A stretch of DNA of 64,000 bases, taken from NCBI RefSeq assembly GCF_014653945.1, contig NZ_BNAU01000007.1, positions 124,001-188,000 on the forward strand, read 5' to 3'. Positions 18,904 to 27,676 of the stretch are shown here, piece by piece. Every line of letters starts with the position of its first letter. The stretch's first letter is position 1. The DNA comes from Amycolatopsis deserti (GTDB taxonomy: Bacteria; Actinomycetota; Actinomycetes; Mycobacteriales; Pseudonocardiaceae). Under the pieces are notes generated by a model, which did no database searches, was not told the origin of the DNA, and saw nothing but the letters and a program-made list of their open reading frames with translations. The position numbers and the translations under genes are program-made.

Positions 18904-19100
18904 CGGGCCCAGTCCTCGATCCGGGCGCCGGCGCGGAAGCGCAGCGCCGGGTCGGTGTAGCGGGCCTCCGGCACCGCGTAGAGGGCGTCGAGTGCGGCGC
19001 GCTGCCCGGTGTAGGCCGGGACGTAGGCGGCGAGTTCCGCCTCGCTCGTGGTGAGGCCGGCGGCGGCGAGCAGGCCGCGCACCATCGTCAGGTCGTCCAT
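18900..19100 (-). CDS. AtzG/DUF4089-like small amidase-partner protein
   Basis: 66 residues from ATG 19100 (MDDLTMVRGLLAAAG), ending RFRAGARIEDWAR. The pattern of two short helices ending in an acidic/aromatic tail, and the place eleven bases after an amidase, resemble the small DUF4089/AtzG proteins that bind GatA-like hydrolases such as AtzE, much as GatC binds GatA. The match is judged by layout and size, not by an alignment. Translational start has GAGAG upstream. It is the last gene of the GntR-amidase operon. Confidence 0.55.
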   Translation of the reverse strand: MDDLTMVRGLLAAAGLTTSEAELAAYVPAYTGQRAALDALYAVPEARYTDPALRFRAGARIEDWAR

Positions 19101-19111
19101 GTTCTCTCCTC

Positions 19112-20521
19112 TCAGGCCGCGGCCACGCCGGCCGGCCGCGGCACGCGCAGGTGCCAGTCGGTGCTCTGCTGGAACGCGTCGCCGGCCCGCAGGATCGCCG
19201 CCTCGCCGAACGCGGGACCGGCCAGCTGCAGCGACAACGGCATGCCGTCGGCGGTGAACCCCATCGGCACGGCCAGGACCGGGTTGCCGACGCTGTCCCA
19301 GTAGGGCGTGAAGATCAGCGAGAACAGATCGGCGACGTCCACGCCCCCGCCGGGCGTGGTGATGCTCGCGAAGGTCGGCGCCCCGACCGCGGCCGTGGGC
19401 GCGGCAATCACGTCGACGGTCTCGAACAACCGGGCCAGCGCGTCCTGCGCGACCCGGCGCACCCGCTGGGCCTGCACGTAGTCGGCGCCGGAGGCCATCG
19501 CGCCGGTCACCAGCATCGCGCGGGTCGCCGCGTAGTAGTCGTCCCAGCGGCCGCCCAGGTCGTTGCGGTGGTAGGCCAGCGCTTCGCAGCCCATCGTGAC
19601 CAGGTCCGCGGTGATCATCTCGGTCCGGTACGGCAGCGTCACCTCGACGAGCGTCGCGCCCTGCTCGGCGAGCACCGCGACCGCGGCGTCGAACGTGCTC
19701 ACCAGCGCCGGATCCGCGTGGTCCGGGAAGTGGCCCTCGCGCACCACGCCGATCCGCAGCCCGGTCAGGTCGCCGTCGAAGGCGGGCGCGGTGAACGGCG
19801 CGTCCACGCAGTCCGGGTCGCTCGCGTCGAGTCCGGCGAGCACCTCCAGCACGGCCGCGCAGTCCTGCGCCGAGCGGGCGAGCGGCCCGATGTGGTCGAG
19901 GCTGTAGCCCAGCGGCACGCACCCGGATTTCGGCACCCGGCCGAACGTCGGCATCAGGCCGCTGACGCCGCAGAACGCCGCCGGGATGCGGATGCTGCCC
20001 GCGGTGTCGGTGCCCAGCCCGGCCAGGAACATTCCGGCCGCCACCCCGCTGCCGGTGCCGGAGCTGGACCCGCCGGGCCAGGTGTCCGGGTTCCACGGGT
20101 TGCGCGGCACGGGGAACGGCTTGGTGTCGTCCGGCATGCCGCAAGCGAACTCCATCGTCGAGGTCTTGCCCGTGATCACCGCGCCGGCGGCCTTGAGGCG
20201 GGCGACGACTGGCGCGTCCCGGCCCGCGCCCCACGCCGGGTCGAGGACCAGGCTCTGCGCGGTCGTCGGGCCCTCGGCCATCGCGATGATGTCCTTGACG
20301 CCGAACGGGATCCCGTGCAGCGGGCCGCGGTCCACGCCGCGGGCCAGCTCGGCATCGGCCGCTGCGGCCCGCTCGAGCGCGTAGTCGTCGAGTCGGTGCA
20401 GGTAGGTGCCGATTTCGGCGTCGCGGTGGTCGGCGGCGGCGATCGCGGCCTCGGTGAGCGCGACGGACGTGGTGGCGCCCGCGCGCAGCGCGGCGGCGGC
20501 GTCGGTGACGGTCTGGATCAC
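19112..20521 (-). CDS. Amidase-signature-family amidase (GatA/AtzE type)
   Basis: 469 residues from GTG 20521 (MIQTVTDAAAALRAG). The Ser-cisSer-Lys triad is complete: Lys76 in GIPFGVKDI, the cis-Ser in GGSSSG (150-155), and nucleophile Ser176 in GTDTAGSIRIPA. It should hydrolyse a small amide, biuret-like or carbamoyl compound; GatA proper is encoded elsewhere in the window (30829-32334) and this paralogue has no GatB beside it. It overlaps the GntR gene by four bases (GTGA) and is followed by an AtzG-like small protein, so the three form one unit controlled by the regulator. Confidence 0.88.
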   Translation of the reverse strand: MIQTVTDAAAALRAGATTSVALTEAAIAAADHRDAEIGTYLHRLDDYALERAAAADAELARGVDRGPLHGIPFGVKDIIAMAEGPTTAQSLVLDPAWGAGRDAPVVARLKAAGAVITGKTSTMEFACGMPDDTKPFPVPRNPWNPDTWPGGSSSGTGSGVAAGMFLAGLGTDTAGSIRIPAAFCGVSGLMPTFGRVPKSGCVPLGYSLDHIGPLARSAQDCAAVLEVLAGLDASDPDCVDAPFTAPAFDGDLTGLRIGVVREGHFPDHADPALVSTFDAAVAVLAEQGATLVEVTLPYRTEMITADLVTMGCEALAYHRNDLGGRWDDYYAATRAMLVTGAMASGADYVQAQRVRRVAQDALARLFETVDVIAAPTAAVGAPTFASITTPGGGVDVADLFSLIFTPYWDSVGNPVLAVPMGFTADGMPLSLQLAGPAFGEAAILRAGDAFQQSTDWHLRVPRPAGVAAA

Positions 20522-21270
20522 GCTTCCCTCCCGGGGAATCGGGTGCCGCGCGAGACGAACCGGAACCGGTCGGCGCGGATGTGGACGAAGGCCAGGTCGA
20601 ACGGGCGCCCGGCGGCGTCGGCGATGGTCTGCTCGGTGACCAGGACGGGCGCGCCGGGCGCGATGCCCAGCACCGCGGCGACGAGCGGGTCGGCCGGCTC
20701 GGCGCCGATGATGAACTCGGACTGTCCGAACTCGACACCGGCCTCGGCCATGAGGGCGTACCAGTCGGTGACGAACGGGCTGTCGCGCAGCCGCGCCGCC
20801 TCGGGGAAGAGCGCGTAGTTGGTGGCGAGCCAGATCGGCTCCTCCTGGTGGAGCGCGACGTACTCCAGCCGCAGGCACGGGGTCCCGGCCGGCACCCCGA
20901 GCCGGTCGGCGACCAGCGCGGGCGCGGCGATTTCGGACCGGTCGAGCAGCCGGGGCCGGGTCCGGCGGTTGAGCAGGCTGTGCTGGTCCGGCCGGATCAC
21001 CCCGTGGGCCTCGACGAGTTTCTCGTCGGCCGGCCGGACGACCGCGTGCGTGCCGATGCCCTGGGTGCGTTCGATCAGCCCTTCGGCGCGCAGCAGGGAA
21101 AGAGCTTCGCGGACGGTGGCGCGGGAGGCCCCGTGGGCGGCCATCAGCTCGGCTTCGGTGGGCAGCTGCCCGCCGGGGTAGCTGCCGCCTTGGACGGCCG
21201 CTCGGATCATGTCCCGCAGGCGGCGCACGTCGTGGGCCCGCCCTTCGCCGCGCCGGTGCTGGGTCCTCAT
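20518..21270 (-). CDS. GntR-family regulator with UTRA ligand domain (HutC subfamily)
   Basis: About 250 residues from ATG 21270 (MRTQHRRGEGRAHDVRR). The N-terminal winged helix is clear (LPTEAELMAAHGASRATVRE, then LSLLRAEGLIERTQGIGTH). The C-terminal UTRA domain has the usual SFVTDWYALMAEAGVEFG-like and PGAPVLVTEQTIADAAGRP segments that bind small effectors. It is first in an operon with the amidase, so it is presumably an autoregulator whose ligand is the amidase substrate or product. The start is uncertain; an ATG at 21354 in frame is upstream. Confidence 0.85.
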   Translation of the reverse strand: MRTQHRRGEGRAHDVRRLRDMIRAAVQGGSYPGGQLPTEAELMAAHGASRATVREALSLLRAEGLIERTQGIGTHAVVRPADEKLVEAHGVIRPDQHSLLNRRTRPRLLDRSEIAAPALVADRLGVPAGTPCLRLEYVALHQEEPIWLATNYALFPEAARLRDSPFVTDWYALMAEAGVEFGQSEFIIGAEPADPLVAAVLGIAPGAPVLVTEQTIADAAGRPFDLAFVHIRADRFRFVSRGTRFPGREA

Positions 21271-21554
21271 TCCCGGCGACGCTAGGGAACGGGCTTTGCC
21301 GCCCGGTCTCCACGGCATCACCGCGGTGTTACCGCCGATCGCGCGAACGCCCATATCCGATCCCTTCCCTCAGGTGCCGGAAAACTAGGAATCGCGTATT
21401 TCAACCGCGTATCCGACGCCATTGCGCCCGGTTACGCCGGTTCTCACTCCCTGAGACAATGCGCTGACCTGCGGTTTCTCCCACTGGAGTGAAGGCTGCG
21501 CCGGATTCGGTGTGGGATGCGCCGCCGGTTGAACGGGACAACGGCGGCCGGGCG

Positions 21555-21560
21555 TAATCT
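21555..21560 (+). promoter_or_regulatory. -10 box TAATCT of a probable leaderless ilvD mRNA
   Basis: TAATCT ends seven bases before the ilvD ATG at 21568, with no Shine-Dalgarno between. The expected start point lies at or next to the A of ATG. A weak -35 (TTGAAC, 21529-21534) is 20 bases upstream. Confidence 0.5.
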
Positions 21561-21567
21561 GGCGGAC

Positions 21568-23412
21568 ATGCCTGCTCTGCGTTCCCGAACAACCACCCAC
21601 GGCCGCAACGCCGCGGGCGCCCGCTCCCTCTGGCGGGCCACCGGGCTGACCGACGGCGACTTCGGCAAGCCGATCGTCGCGATCGCCAACTCCTACACCC
21701 AGTTCGTGCCCGGGCACGTGCACCTCAAGGACCTCGGCGACATCGTGGCCGGGGCGATCCGCGAGGCCGGTGGCGTGGCGCGCGAGTTCCACACGATCGC
21801 GGTGGACGACGGCATCGCCATGGGGCACAGCGGCATGCTCTACTCGCTGCCCTCGCGCGAGATCATCGCCGACTCCGTCGAGTACATGGTCAACGCGCAC
21901 CAGGCCGACGCGCTGGTCTGCATCTCCAACTGCGACAAGATCACGCCGGGCATGCTCAACGCCGCGATGCGGCTGAACATCCCGGTGGTGTTCGTCTCCG
22001 GCGGGCCGATGGAGGCCGGCAAGGCGGTCGTGGTCGACGGTGTCGCGCACGCGCCCACGGACCTGATCACCAGCATCTCCGCCTCGGCCAACCCCGCTGT
22101 CGACGAGGACGGGCTGTCCATTGTGGAGCGGTCCGCGTGCCCGACGTGCGGGTCGTGCTCGGGCATGTTCACCGCGAACTCGATGAACTGCCTGACCGAG
22201 GCGCTGGGCCTGTCGCTGCCTGGCAACGGCTCGACGCTGGCCACGCACGCCGCGCGCCGCAAGCTGTTCGAGGACGCCGGCCGCACCGTGATGGAGCTGT
22301 GCAAGCGCTGGTACGGCGAGGACGACGACAGCGTGCTGCCCCGCTCGATCGCCAACCGCAAGGCGTTCGAGAACGCGATGGCGCTGGACATGGCGATGGG
22401 CGGCTCGACCAACACGGTTTTGCACATCCTGGCCGCGGCGCGGGAGGGCGAGGTCGACTTCACGATCTCCGACATCGACGCGATCGGCCGCCGCGTGCCG
22501 TGCCTGTCGAAGGTCGCGCCGAACTCCGACTACCACATGGAGGACGTGCACCGGGCCGGTGGCATCCCGGCGATCCTGGGCGAGCTGAACCGGGCCGGGC
22601 TGCTCAACCGGGATGTCACTGCTGTGCACTCCTCTTCCCTTGACGAGTGGCTGTCCAAGTGGGACATCCGGGGCGGGTCGGCGTCCGAGGAAGCGATCGA
22701 GCTGTTCCACGCCGCACCGGGCGGGGTCCGCACCACGGAGGCGTTCTCCACGTCCAACCGCTGGACCGAGCTGGACACGGACGCGGCGAACGGCTGCATC
22801 CGCGACATCGAGCACGCCTACAGCAAGGACGGCGGGCTCGCGGTGCTGCGCGGCAACCTGGCCGAGAACGGCGCGGTGATCAAGTCCGCTGGTATCGACG
22901 AGGAGCTGTGGCGGTTCCAGGGGCCGGCCCGAGTGGTCGAGAGCCAGGAGGAGGCCGTCTCGGTCATCCTGGGCAAGCAGATCCAGCCGGGTGAGGTGCT
23001 CGTGGTGCGCTACGAGGGTCCCGCCGGCGGGCCGGGCATGCAGGAGATGCTGCACCCGACGGCGTTCCTGAAGGGCGCCGGGCTGGGCAAGAAGTGCGCG
23101 CTGATCACCGACGGCCGGTTCTCCGGCGGCTCGTCGGGCATCTCGGTCGGGCACATCTCGCCGGAGGCCGCGTCCGGCGGCACGATCGGCCTGGTGGAAA
23201 ACGGCGACCAGATCCTGATCGACGTGCACGAGCGGAAGCTGGAGCTGCTGGTGGACGCCGACGTGCTGGCCGAACGCCGCGCGAAGATGGAGGCGTCGGA
23301 GCGGCCGTGGCAGCCGGCGGAACGCCAGCGCCCGGTGACCGCGGCCTTGCGCGCCTACGCCCGGATGGCCACCTCGGCCGACACCGGCGCGGTGCGCGAC
23401 CCGAACAAGTAA
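21568..23412 (+). CDS. ilvD: Dihydroxy-acid dehydratase
   Basis: Dehydrates the dihydroxy acids from IlvC to 2-oxoisovalerate and 2-oxo-3-methylvalerate. 614 residues from ATG 21568 ([12 protein letters not shown]). Iron-sulfur Cys residues are Cys122 in SNCDKITPG and Cys191/194/197 in [11 protein letters not shown]. The segment that carries a third cluster Cys in [2Fe-2S] members reads [13 protein letters not shown] here, as in E. coli IlvD, so an oxygen-labile [4Fe-4S] type is more likely (inferred). It is away from ilvBNC, has its own promoter with no attenuator, and ends in a strong hairpin. Confidence 0.97.
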   Translation: MPALRSRTTTHGRNAAGARSLWRATGLTDGDFGKPIVAIANSYTQFVPGHVHLKDLGDIVAGAIREAGGVAREFHTIAVDDGIAMGHSGMLYSLPSREIIADSVEYMVNAHQADALVCISNCDKITPGMLNAAMRLNIPVVFVSGGPMEAGKAVVVDGVAHAPTDLITSISASANPAVDEDGLSIVERSACPTCGSCSGMFTANSMNCLTEALGLSLPGNGSTLATHAARRKLFEDAGRTVMELCKRWYGEDDDSVLPRSIANRKAFENAMALDMAMGGSTNTVLHILAAAREGEVDFTISDIDAIGRRVPCLSKVAPNSDYHMEDVHRAGGIPAILGELNRAGLLNRDVTAVHSSSLDEWLSKWDIRGGSASEEAIELFHAAPGGVRTTEAFSTSNRWTELDTDAANGCIRDIEHAYSKDGGLAVLRGNLAENGAVIKSAGIDEELWRFQGPARVVESQEEAVSVILGKQIQPGEVLVVRYEGPAGGPGMQEMLHPTAFLKGAGLGKKCALITDGRFSGGSSGISVGHISPEAASGGTIGLVENGDQILIDVHERKLELLVDADVLAERRAKMEASERPWQPAERQRPVTAALRAYARMATSADTGAVRDPNK

Positions 23413-23424
23413 GTCAGGAAGAGC

Positions 23425-23456
23425 AAGGGCCCCGGCTGGTCGCAGCCGGGGCCCTT
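23425..23456 (+). terminator. Terminator of ilvD
   Basis: A perfect 14-bp stem, AAGGGCCCCGGCTG (23425-23438) against its complement (23443-23456), with a GTCG loop, 13 bases after the ilvD stop. No T-run follows. Confidence 0.85.
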
Positions 23457-23477
23457 CGCTGTGCGCTGCTAGCTGTC

Positions 23478-23975
23478 GTGACCTGGCGGCACAACGGTAT
23501 CCGCTACGAGCGCCGCGCCCCGGGCGAGCACCTGGCCTACGTCGAAGCCTCCCGGACGAACGTGACGCCACCGCCACCGCCTTCCTGCACCGCGCCGTGG
23601 CCTGGTCCGCCGGCGCGGCATCACCGCGCAACCCTGGACTACCAACGCCCAACGGCTCGACGCCTTGCCCGGATAGCTCCACCAATGCGCCAGCAAGTGG
23701 GTCAACCGCTGGCGACGCCACCCCAACCGAGGTGGTGGCCAGGATCGAGCAGCTGCGCCGACAGCACAAGTACTGACCGCCGAAGGCATCACCATCTCGG
23801 TCCGCACCGTCGGCCGATACCTACTGCGGCTCGGCCTGAACCGCCGCCGGTTGCTTGACCCCACCCCAACGGCTCGACGCCTTGCCCGGATGGCTTCACC
23901 ACTACAACACCCAACGCCCAAACAGCCCCGGCAGGCCACCCACCCGACTGGCCAAACGTCTACGACCTGTCAGGT
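23478..23975 (+). pseudogene. Two truncated IS481-type transposase remnants in tandem
   Basis: Fragments of the same transposase family appear in several frames. A middle part (IRYERRAPGEHLAYVEA; DATATAFLHRAVAW from 23564, then RRRGITAQ after a frameshift) runs into a late part QRLDALPG followed by a stop at 23650-23676. Then an early part begins again (TPTEVVARIEQLRRQHKY stop, 23727-23780; GITISVRTVGRYLLRLGLNRRR, from 23785), joined to a second late part QRLDALPGWLHHYNTQRPN from 23867. The late block is therefore present twice (23650-23685 and 23867-23905) nearly identical. This reads as two insertions, each with internal deletions and frameshifts. No terminal inverted repeats were found. 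Confidence 0.7.
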
Positions 23976-23983
23976 CACGACAC

Positions 23984-24622
23984 CTATCGCGCCAGCACGA
24001 TCACCACCACCGCCGCCGCGGCGGCGATCAGCAAGAAGAACACCCCGAACGGCACCGGGCGGCGCCGCCACGGGGTGTTGACGTCCAGGGCGATCCGGCC
24101 GGAGCCGGTGAACAGCAGGGTGAACGCCACGGCCGCCAGCAGCAGCTCGAACTCGAAGCCGCTCGGCTCGAAGAGCCCGCCGTGCCACTGGACGTACACG
24201 ATGTTGGCGGTGACGCCGAGCAGCGCGGCCGCCCCGATCTGCGTGAACAGACCCAGCACGATCAGCACCGCGCCGATCAGCTCGCTCAGCCCGGTGACCC
24301 ACGCGAGCAGCGTCGGCTGGGCGGTGTAGCCCACCGACTCCAGGATCCGCGCGGTGCCGTCGATCCCGGGGCCGTTGAACAGCCCGAACACCTTCTGCAG
24401 CCCGTGTGCGCCCAGGATCGCGCCGAGCACGAGCCGCAGCACGAGCAGGCCGAAGTCGATCCCGCCGTGGTACCGGTTGACCGGCGGCGACGGCCGGTCC
24501 TCGACGTCGGAGAGCATGCTGGTGCTGGCGGTGTCCGTGGCCTCGTAGTACCCGGACTCCGTGAACAGGTTCTGGGTCTTCGGCTCGTCCTGAGGGCTGG
24601 TCACCCGCGCAGGGTAGGCCAT
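23984..24622 (-). CDS. DoxX-family membrane protein
   Basis: About 212 residues from ATG 24622 (MAYPARVTSPQDEPK); GTG 24604 is an alternative start. The N-terminal 65 residues are polar, then four hydrophobic segments: GLLVLRLVLGAILGAHGLQK, LLAWVTGLSELIGAVLIVLG, a segment near ALLGVTANIVYVQ, and ELLLAAVAFTLLFTG, with a fifth at the C-terminus (FGVFFLLIAAAAAVVVIVLA). DoxX/SURF4-like proteins sit in the membrane and are linked to redox and thiol stress in mycobacteria. It is intact although flanked on both sides by gene debris. Confidence 0.85.
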   Translation of the reverse strand: MAYPARVTSPQDEPKTQNLFTESGYYEATDTASTSMLSDVEDRPSPPVNRYHGGIDFGLLVLRLVLGAILGAHGLQKVFGLFNGPGIDGTARILESVGYTAQPTLLAWVTGLSELIGAVLIVLGLFTQIGAAALLGVTANIVYVQWHGGLFEPSGFEFELLLAAVAFTLLFTGSGRIALDVNTPWRRRPVPFGVFFLLIAAAAAVVVIVLAR

Positions 24623-24639
24623 CGGTGTCCGGCGCGCGA

Positions 24640-24870
24640 GCGGATCCGGGGCGACACAACGCGAACGGGCCACGCCCAGTCGGGCCGAGGTCCTGCACCC
24701 ACAGGCCCAGACCGAGGCCGAGCTCGCCGTGCGGCGTGAGCATCTCGGCCAGCAGCGGGGCCGGCGGGAGCTCGCCGCCCAGCAGCGCGCGGATGAACGT
24801 GTTCAGGTCCCTGGCGGTCGAGAGGTCTTGATGACGCTGCCCGCCCACACCTGCCCGTTGACCCTCGGCT
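24640..24870 (-). pseudogene. Serine hydrolase (beta-lactamase/DD-peptidase fold) fragment
   Basis: Minus-strand reading gives STARDLNTFIRALLGGELP, LLAEMLTPHGELGLGLGLW and VQDLG, the C-terminal third of class C beta-lactamase-type serine hydrolases (the STARDL and GLGLW motifs are typical). Immediately upstream VNGQVWAGSVIKTS is in another frame, so a frameshift lies near 24830. No catalytic SxxK region is present. It is a remnant of a gene lost by truncation. Confidence 0.6.
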
Positions 24871-24926
24871 CACGGCGACATCACCGCCCAACCCTCCCCG
24901 CACTGGAGCGCCCGGAGCGTGGATGG

Positions 24927-25028
24927 TCAGCTGGGCGCCGACCGAGTGTCGCCGGCCTCGGTGCGCAGCACGAGCGTGCCGCGCACGGCCTCGGCGGTGA
25001 TCGGGGCGGTGGTGGCGAACTTCTGCAT
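24927..25028 (-). pseudogene. Truncated 33-codon frame, possibly the start of a DUF4097-type gene
   Basis: ATG 25028 has AGGAG upstream and opens MQKFATTAPITAEAVRGTLV, stopping after 33 residues at 24927. The opening resembles actinobacterial DUF4097 proteins, which usually run past 200 residues. The rest of such a gene is missing downstream, where serine-hydrolase debris starts. It could be expressed as a short peptide, but a truncated gene is more likely. Confidence 0.35.
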
Positions 25029-25134
25029 CGGGGGCTCCTGTGTCGGTCCGGCTTGGTGGGACCAGATTCGCCCGCCGTCCTGACACCGGACCGCCTCCAC
25101 GCTGACAGCGCGGCTGAGACCCCGCGGCGCCGTG

Positions 25135-25512
25135 TCAGGTGGCCCGGCGCTCGCCCGCGCTGCGTTCGATGCAGAACTCGTTGCCCTCCGGGTCGAGCAG
25201 CGTGACCCACCCGAGCCCGTCGGCCCTGCGATGGTCCTCGTGCACCGTCGCGCCGAGGGCGACTACACGCGCCACCTCCTCGTCGCGCGTCCGCTCGTCC
25301 GGCATCCAGTCGAGGTCGAGGCGGTTCTTCACCGCCTTGCCCTCCGGCACCCGGATGAACAGCAGCCCGGGCACCGGCGCGGGCGCCTCGACCAGCACCT
25401 CGGGGTCGCCCGGCGAGTCCTCGCCGGACACCGGCCACCCGGTCACCTCGCTCCAGAACCGCGCCAGCTCGTACGGCTCGGCGCAGTCGATCGTCACGTG
25501 ACGGAGGATCAT
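25135..25512 (-). CDS. VOC-superfamily (glyoxalase/bleomycin-resistance-like) protein
   Basis: 125 residues from ATG 25512 (MILRHVTIDCAEPYELARFW). One beta-alpha-beta-beta-beta unit pair typical of VOC proteins: start with the metal-ligand position in RHVTIDC, then VPGLLFIRVPEGK, LDLDWMPDERTRDEEVARVV and a C-terminal LLDPEGNEFCIER with the Glu ligand. This is the actinobacterial subfamily of unknown substrate often annotated glyoxalase-like. It is six bases upstream in frame order of the hydroxyacid dehydrogenase stop, so the two may be cotranscribed. Confidence 0.85.
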   Translation of the reverse strand: MILRHVTIDCAEPYELARFWSEVTGWPVSGEDSPGDPEVLVEAPAPVPGLLFIRVPEGKAVKNRLDLDWMPDERTRDEEVARVVALGATVHEDHRRADGLGWVTLLDPEGNEFCIERSAGERRAT

Positions 25513-25517
25513 CGGCC

Positions 25518-26432
25518 TCAGTACTCCCCGTGCACGAGGTTGTTCGGCAGCTCGCCGCCGGCGTAGCGCGCTATTTCCGCCGCCACCACCGCGTATGAGC
25601 GCCGCTTGCTGCCGGTCACCGAGCCGGCCACGTGCGGCGTCAGCACCACGTTCGGCGCCGTCCACAGTGGATGGTCCGCGGGCAGCGGCTCGGGGTCGGT
25701 GACGTCCAGGGCGGCGCGCAGCCGTCCCGCCGTCAGCTCGGCGAGCAGCGCGTCGGTGTCGACCACCGGTCCGCGGGCGGCGTTGACCAGGATCGCGCCG
25801 TCCGGCATCGCGGCGAGGAACTTCGCGTCCACCATCCCCCGGGTGCGCGAGGTGAGCGGCACCATCAGCGCGACGACGTCGTGCGCGCCCAGCAGCCCGG
25901 GCAGCTCGTCCACCGGGTGCACGCCCTCCCGACCGCTGACGCCGACCATCGTGACCCGCGCGTCGAAGGCATGCAGCCGCCGCTGGAGCTGCCGCCCCAG
26001 GTCACCGGCCCCGACGACGAGCACCCGCTTGTCCTGCAGGGTGTCGGTGGCGTGCAGGTTCCAGCGGTGCGCGGCCTGGTCGGCGGCGAACCCGGGCAGC
26101 TCGCGGTAGATCGACAACAGCACCGCGACGACCCATTCGGCCGTGCTGCCGCCGTGCGCGCCGCGGCAGGTGGACAGCAGCACACCGTCCGGCACGGTGC
26201 CGATCCAGTTCTCCGCGCCCGCCGACAGCAGCTGGATCAGCTTCAGGTTCGGCAGCGCGCCGAGCACGGCGTCGCGTTCCTCGGGCCGGTGGGCGCCGGG
26301 GACGAGGACCTCGGCGTCGGCGGCTTCGGGCGGCAGCGGCTCGCGCCAGGTGTAGCGGACGGGCCGCACCCCGGCCAGCTCGCCGAGCGCGCGCAGGCCG
26401 TCTTCGTCGGGAACCAGAACGGTCACGGGCAT
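25518..26432 (-). CDS. D-2-hydroxyacid dehydrogenase
   Basis: About 304 residues from ATG 26432 (MPVTVLVPDEDGLRALG). NAD-binding motif VLVVGAGDLGRQLQRRLH is central, followed by the catalytic Arg and Glu regions (NAARGPVVDTDALLAEL, ALDVTDPEPLPADHPLW) and His in LTPHVAGSVTG. It belongs to the broad family of PGDH-like/glyoxylate-hydroxypyruvate reductases; SerA itself is at 10437-12035. A longer start (GTG 26450 or ATG 26471) cannot be excluded. No clear Shine-Dalgarno. Confidence 0.87.
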   Translation of the reverse strand: MPVTVLVPDEDGLRALGELAGVRPVRYTWREPLPPEAADAEVLVPGAHRPEERDAVLGALPNLKLIQLLSAGAENWIGTVPDGVLLSTCRGAHGGSTAEWVVAVLLSIYRELPGFAADQAAHRWNLHATDTLQDKRVLVVGAGDLGRQLQRRLHAFDARVTMVGVSGREGVHPVDELPGLLGAHDVVALMVPLTSRTRGMVDAKFLAAMPDGAILVNAARGPVVDTDALLAELTAGRLRAALDVTDPEPLPADHPLWTAPNVVLTPHVAGSVTGSKRRSYAVVAAEIARYAGGELPNNLVHGEY

Positions 26433-26485
26433 GATCGCCACGGTACTTACCCGTCGTTCACCCACCGGCACCTAGGCTGGGAGGC

Positions 26486-27676
26486 GTGCGTGTCGGGAAC
26501 CGGAAGTCGCGGTGGTGGCTGGTGGCGGCCTGCGGGCTGCTGCTGACCGGCTGCGCCCGGTTCGACGACCGGGCCGCGCACCAGACGTTCGAACCGGCCC
26601 CGGAACTGACCGCCCCGGCCGGCCCGCAGCCCGAGCTGCCCGAGGTCGACGGCGGTGACGACGAGTCGCGGCCCAGCTCGCCGCGGACGTCGATCCCGCC
26701 GCCGCAAGGCTGCACGGACTACGACCAGTCGGTGATCGCGACCTGCCTGGACACGGTGTCCGCGCTCGCGGCGCTGCCGAACACCGGCGCCGCGCCGGGC
26801 GCGCTGGCCGCCGAGCGCAAGACGGGCCGCGTGCTGCAGGTTTCCAGCGGCAACGCGCCGGCCGAGGTCATCCGGCTGGACGTGCAGGCGACCGGCGACG
26901 GCGGCCTGACCGGGCTCGCGCTGTCCCCGACGTTCGCCGAGGACCAGCTGGTTTTCGCGTACCTCACCACGGCCACCGACAACCGCGTCGTGCGCTTCAC
27001 GCGCGGCCAGCAGCCGAAGGCGGTGCTGACGGGCATCCCGAAGGGCGCGACCGGCAACCGGGGCGCGATCATGGCCGACGGCAAGGGCGCCCTGCTGGTC
27101 GCGACGGGCGACGCGGGCAACCCGTCGGCGGCGGCCGACCCGAACTCGCTCGCCGGGAAGGTGCTGCGCATCGACACGGCGGGCAACGCGGCCCAGGGCA
27201 ACCCGACGCCGGGTTCGCGGGTGTACGCGAGCGGCGTGCACTCCCCCGGAGGCCTCTGCAAGGCGACGGACGGTTCGCGGATGTGGATCACCGACCGGGG
27301 CACCTCGGCGGACGCGCTGTACCCGATCGTGCCGGGCGCGTCGCTCGCGGTACCGACCTGGACCTGGCCGGAGAAGCCGGCGCTGGCGGGCTGCGCGGAC
27401 AGCGGCACGGCGGTCGTCATCGCCACGTCGGTGGGCGCCAACCTGCAGGAACTGCCCATCACGCTGGACGGTTCGGTGGGCGGCAAGCCGAAGGCGCTGA
27501 TGGACGGCAAGAACGGCACCGCCTACGGCCGGTACGGCGGCCTGGACCAGATCGACAGCCAGTTCGCGCTCGTGGGAACCGTCAACAAGGACGGCGGCCA
27601 GCCCATTTCGAGCGATGACCGGGTCGTGCTGATCTCACTGCAGGCCACCCCGAGCGGCGGCACCGGCAAGGACTAG
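26486..27676 (+). CDS. Lipoprotein with PQQ-glucose-dehydrogenase-like beta-propeller
   Basis: 396 residues with a signal peptide and lipobox ending at Cys23 (LLLTGC), so it is exported and lipid-anchored. A disordered Pro/Glu-rich linker (residues 30-70) precedes a six-bladed propeller of the soluble glucose dehydrogenase type, with blades such as GLTGLALSPTFAEDQLVFAY and a Ca/PQQ-site-like SGVHSPGG. Actinobacterial members seldom keep true PQQ activity, so the role is open. TAGGCT at 26473-26478 lies seven bases before the GTG 26486, suggesting a leaderless mRNA. Its stop overlaps the convergent oxidase. Confidence 0.83.
   Translation: MRVGNRKSRWWLVAACGLLLTGCARFDDRAAHQTFEPAPELTAPAGPQPELPEVDGGDDESRPSSPRTSIPPPQGCTDYDQSVIATCLDTVSALAALPNTGAAPGALAAERKTGRVLQVSSGNAPAEVIRLDVQATGDGGLTGLALSPTFAEDQLVFAYLTTATDNRVVRFTRGQQPKAVLTGIPKGATGNRGAIMADGKGALLVATGDAGNPSAAADPNSLAGKVLRIDTAGNAAQGNPTPGSRVYASGVHSPGGLCKATDGSRMWITDRGTSADALYPIVPGASLAVPTWTWPEKPALAGCADSGTAVVIATSVGANLQELPITLDGSVGGKPKALMDGKNGTAYGRYGGLDQIDSQFALVGTVNKDGGQPISSDDRVVLISLQATPSGGTGKD

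Noticed and set aside
16554-19304. Plus-strand frame of 916 codons
   Set aside because: Antisense to ilvB and crossing several unrelated genes; no motif and no ribosome site.
20522-21313. Amidase frame extended upstream
   Set aside because: That stretch encodes the GntR regulator in another frame; GTG 20521 sits in its stop codon, the usual coupling pattern.
23094-23858. 254-codon plus frame after ilvD
   Set aside because: It is an alternative frame of ilvD that runs through the terminator into transposase debris.
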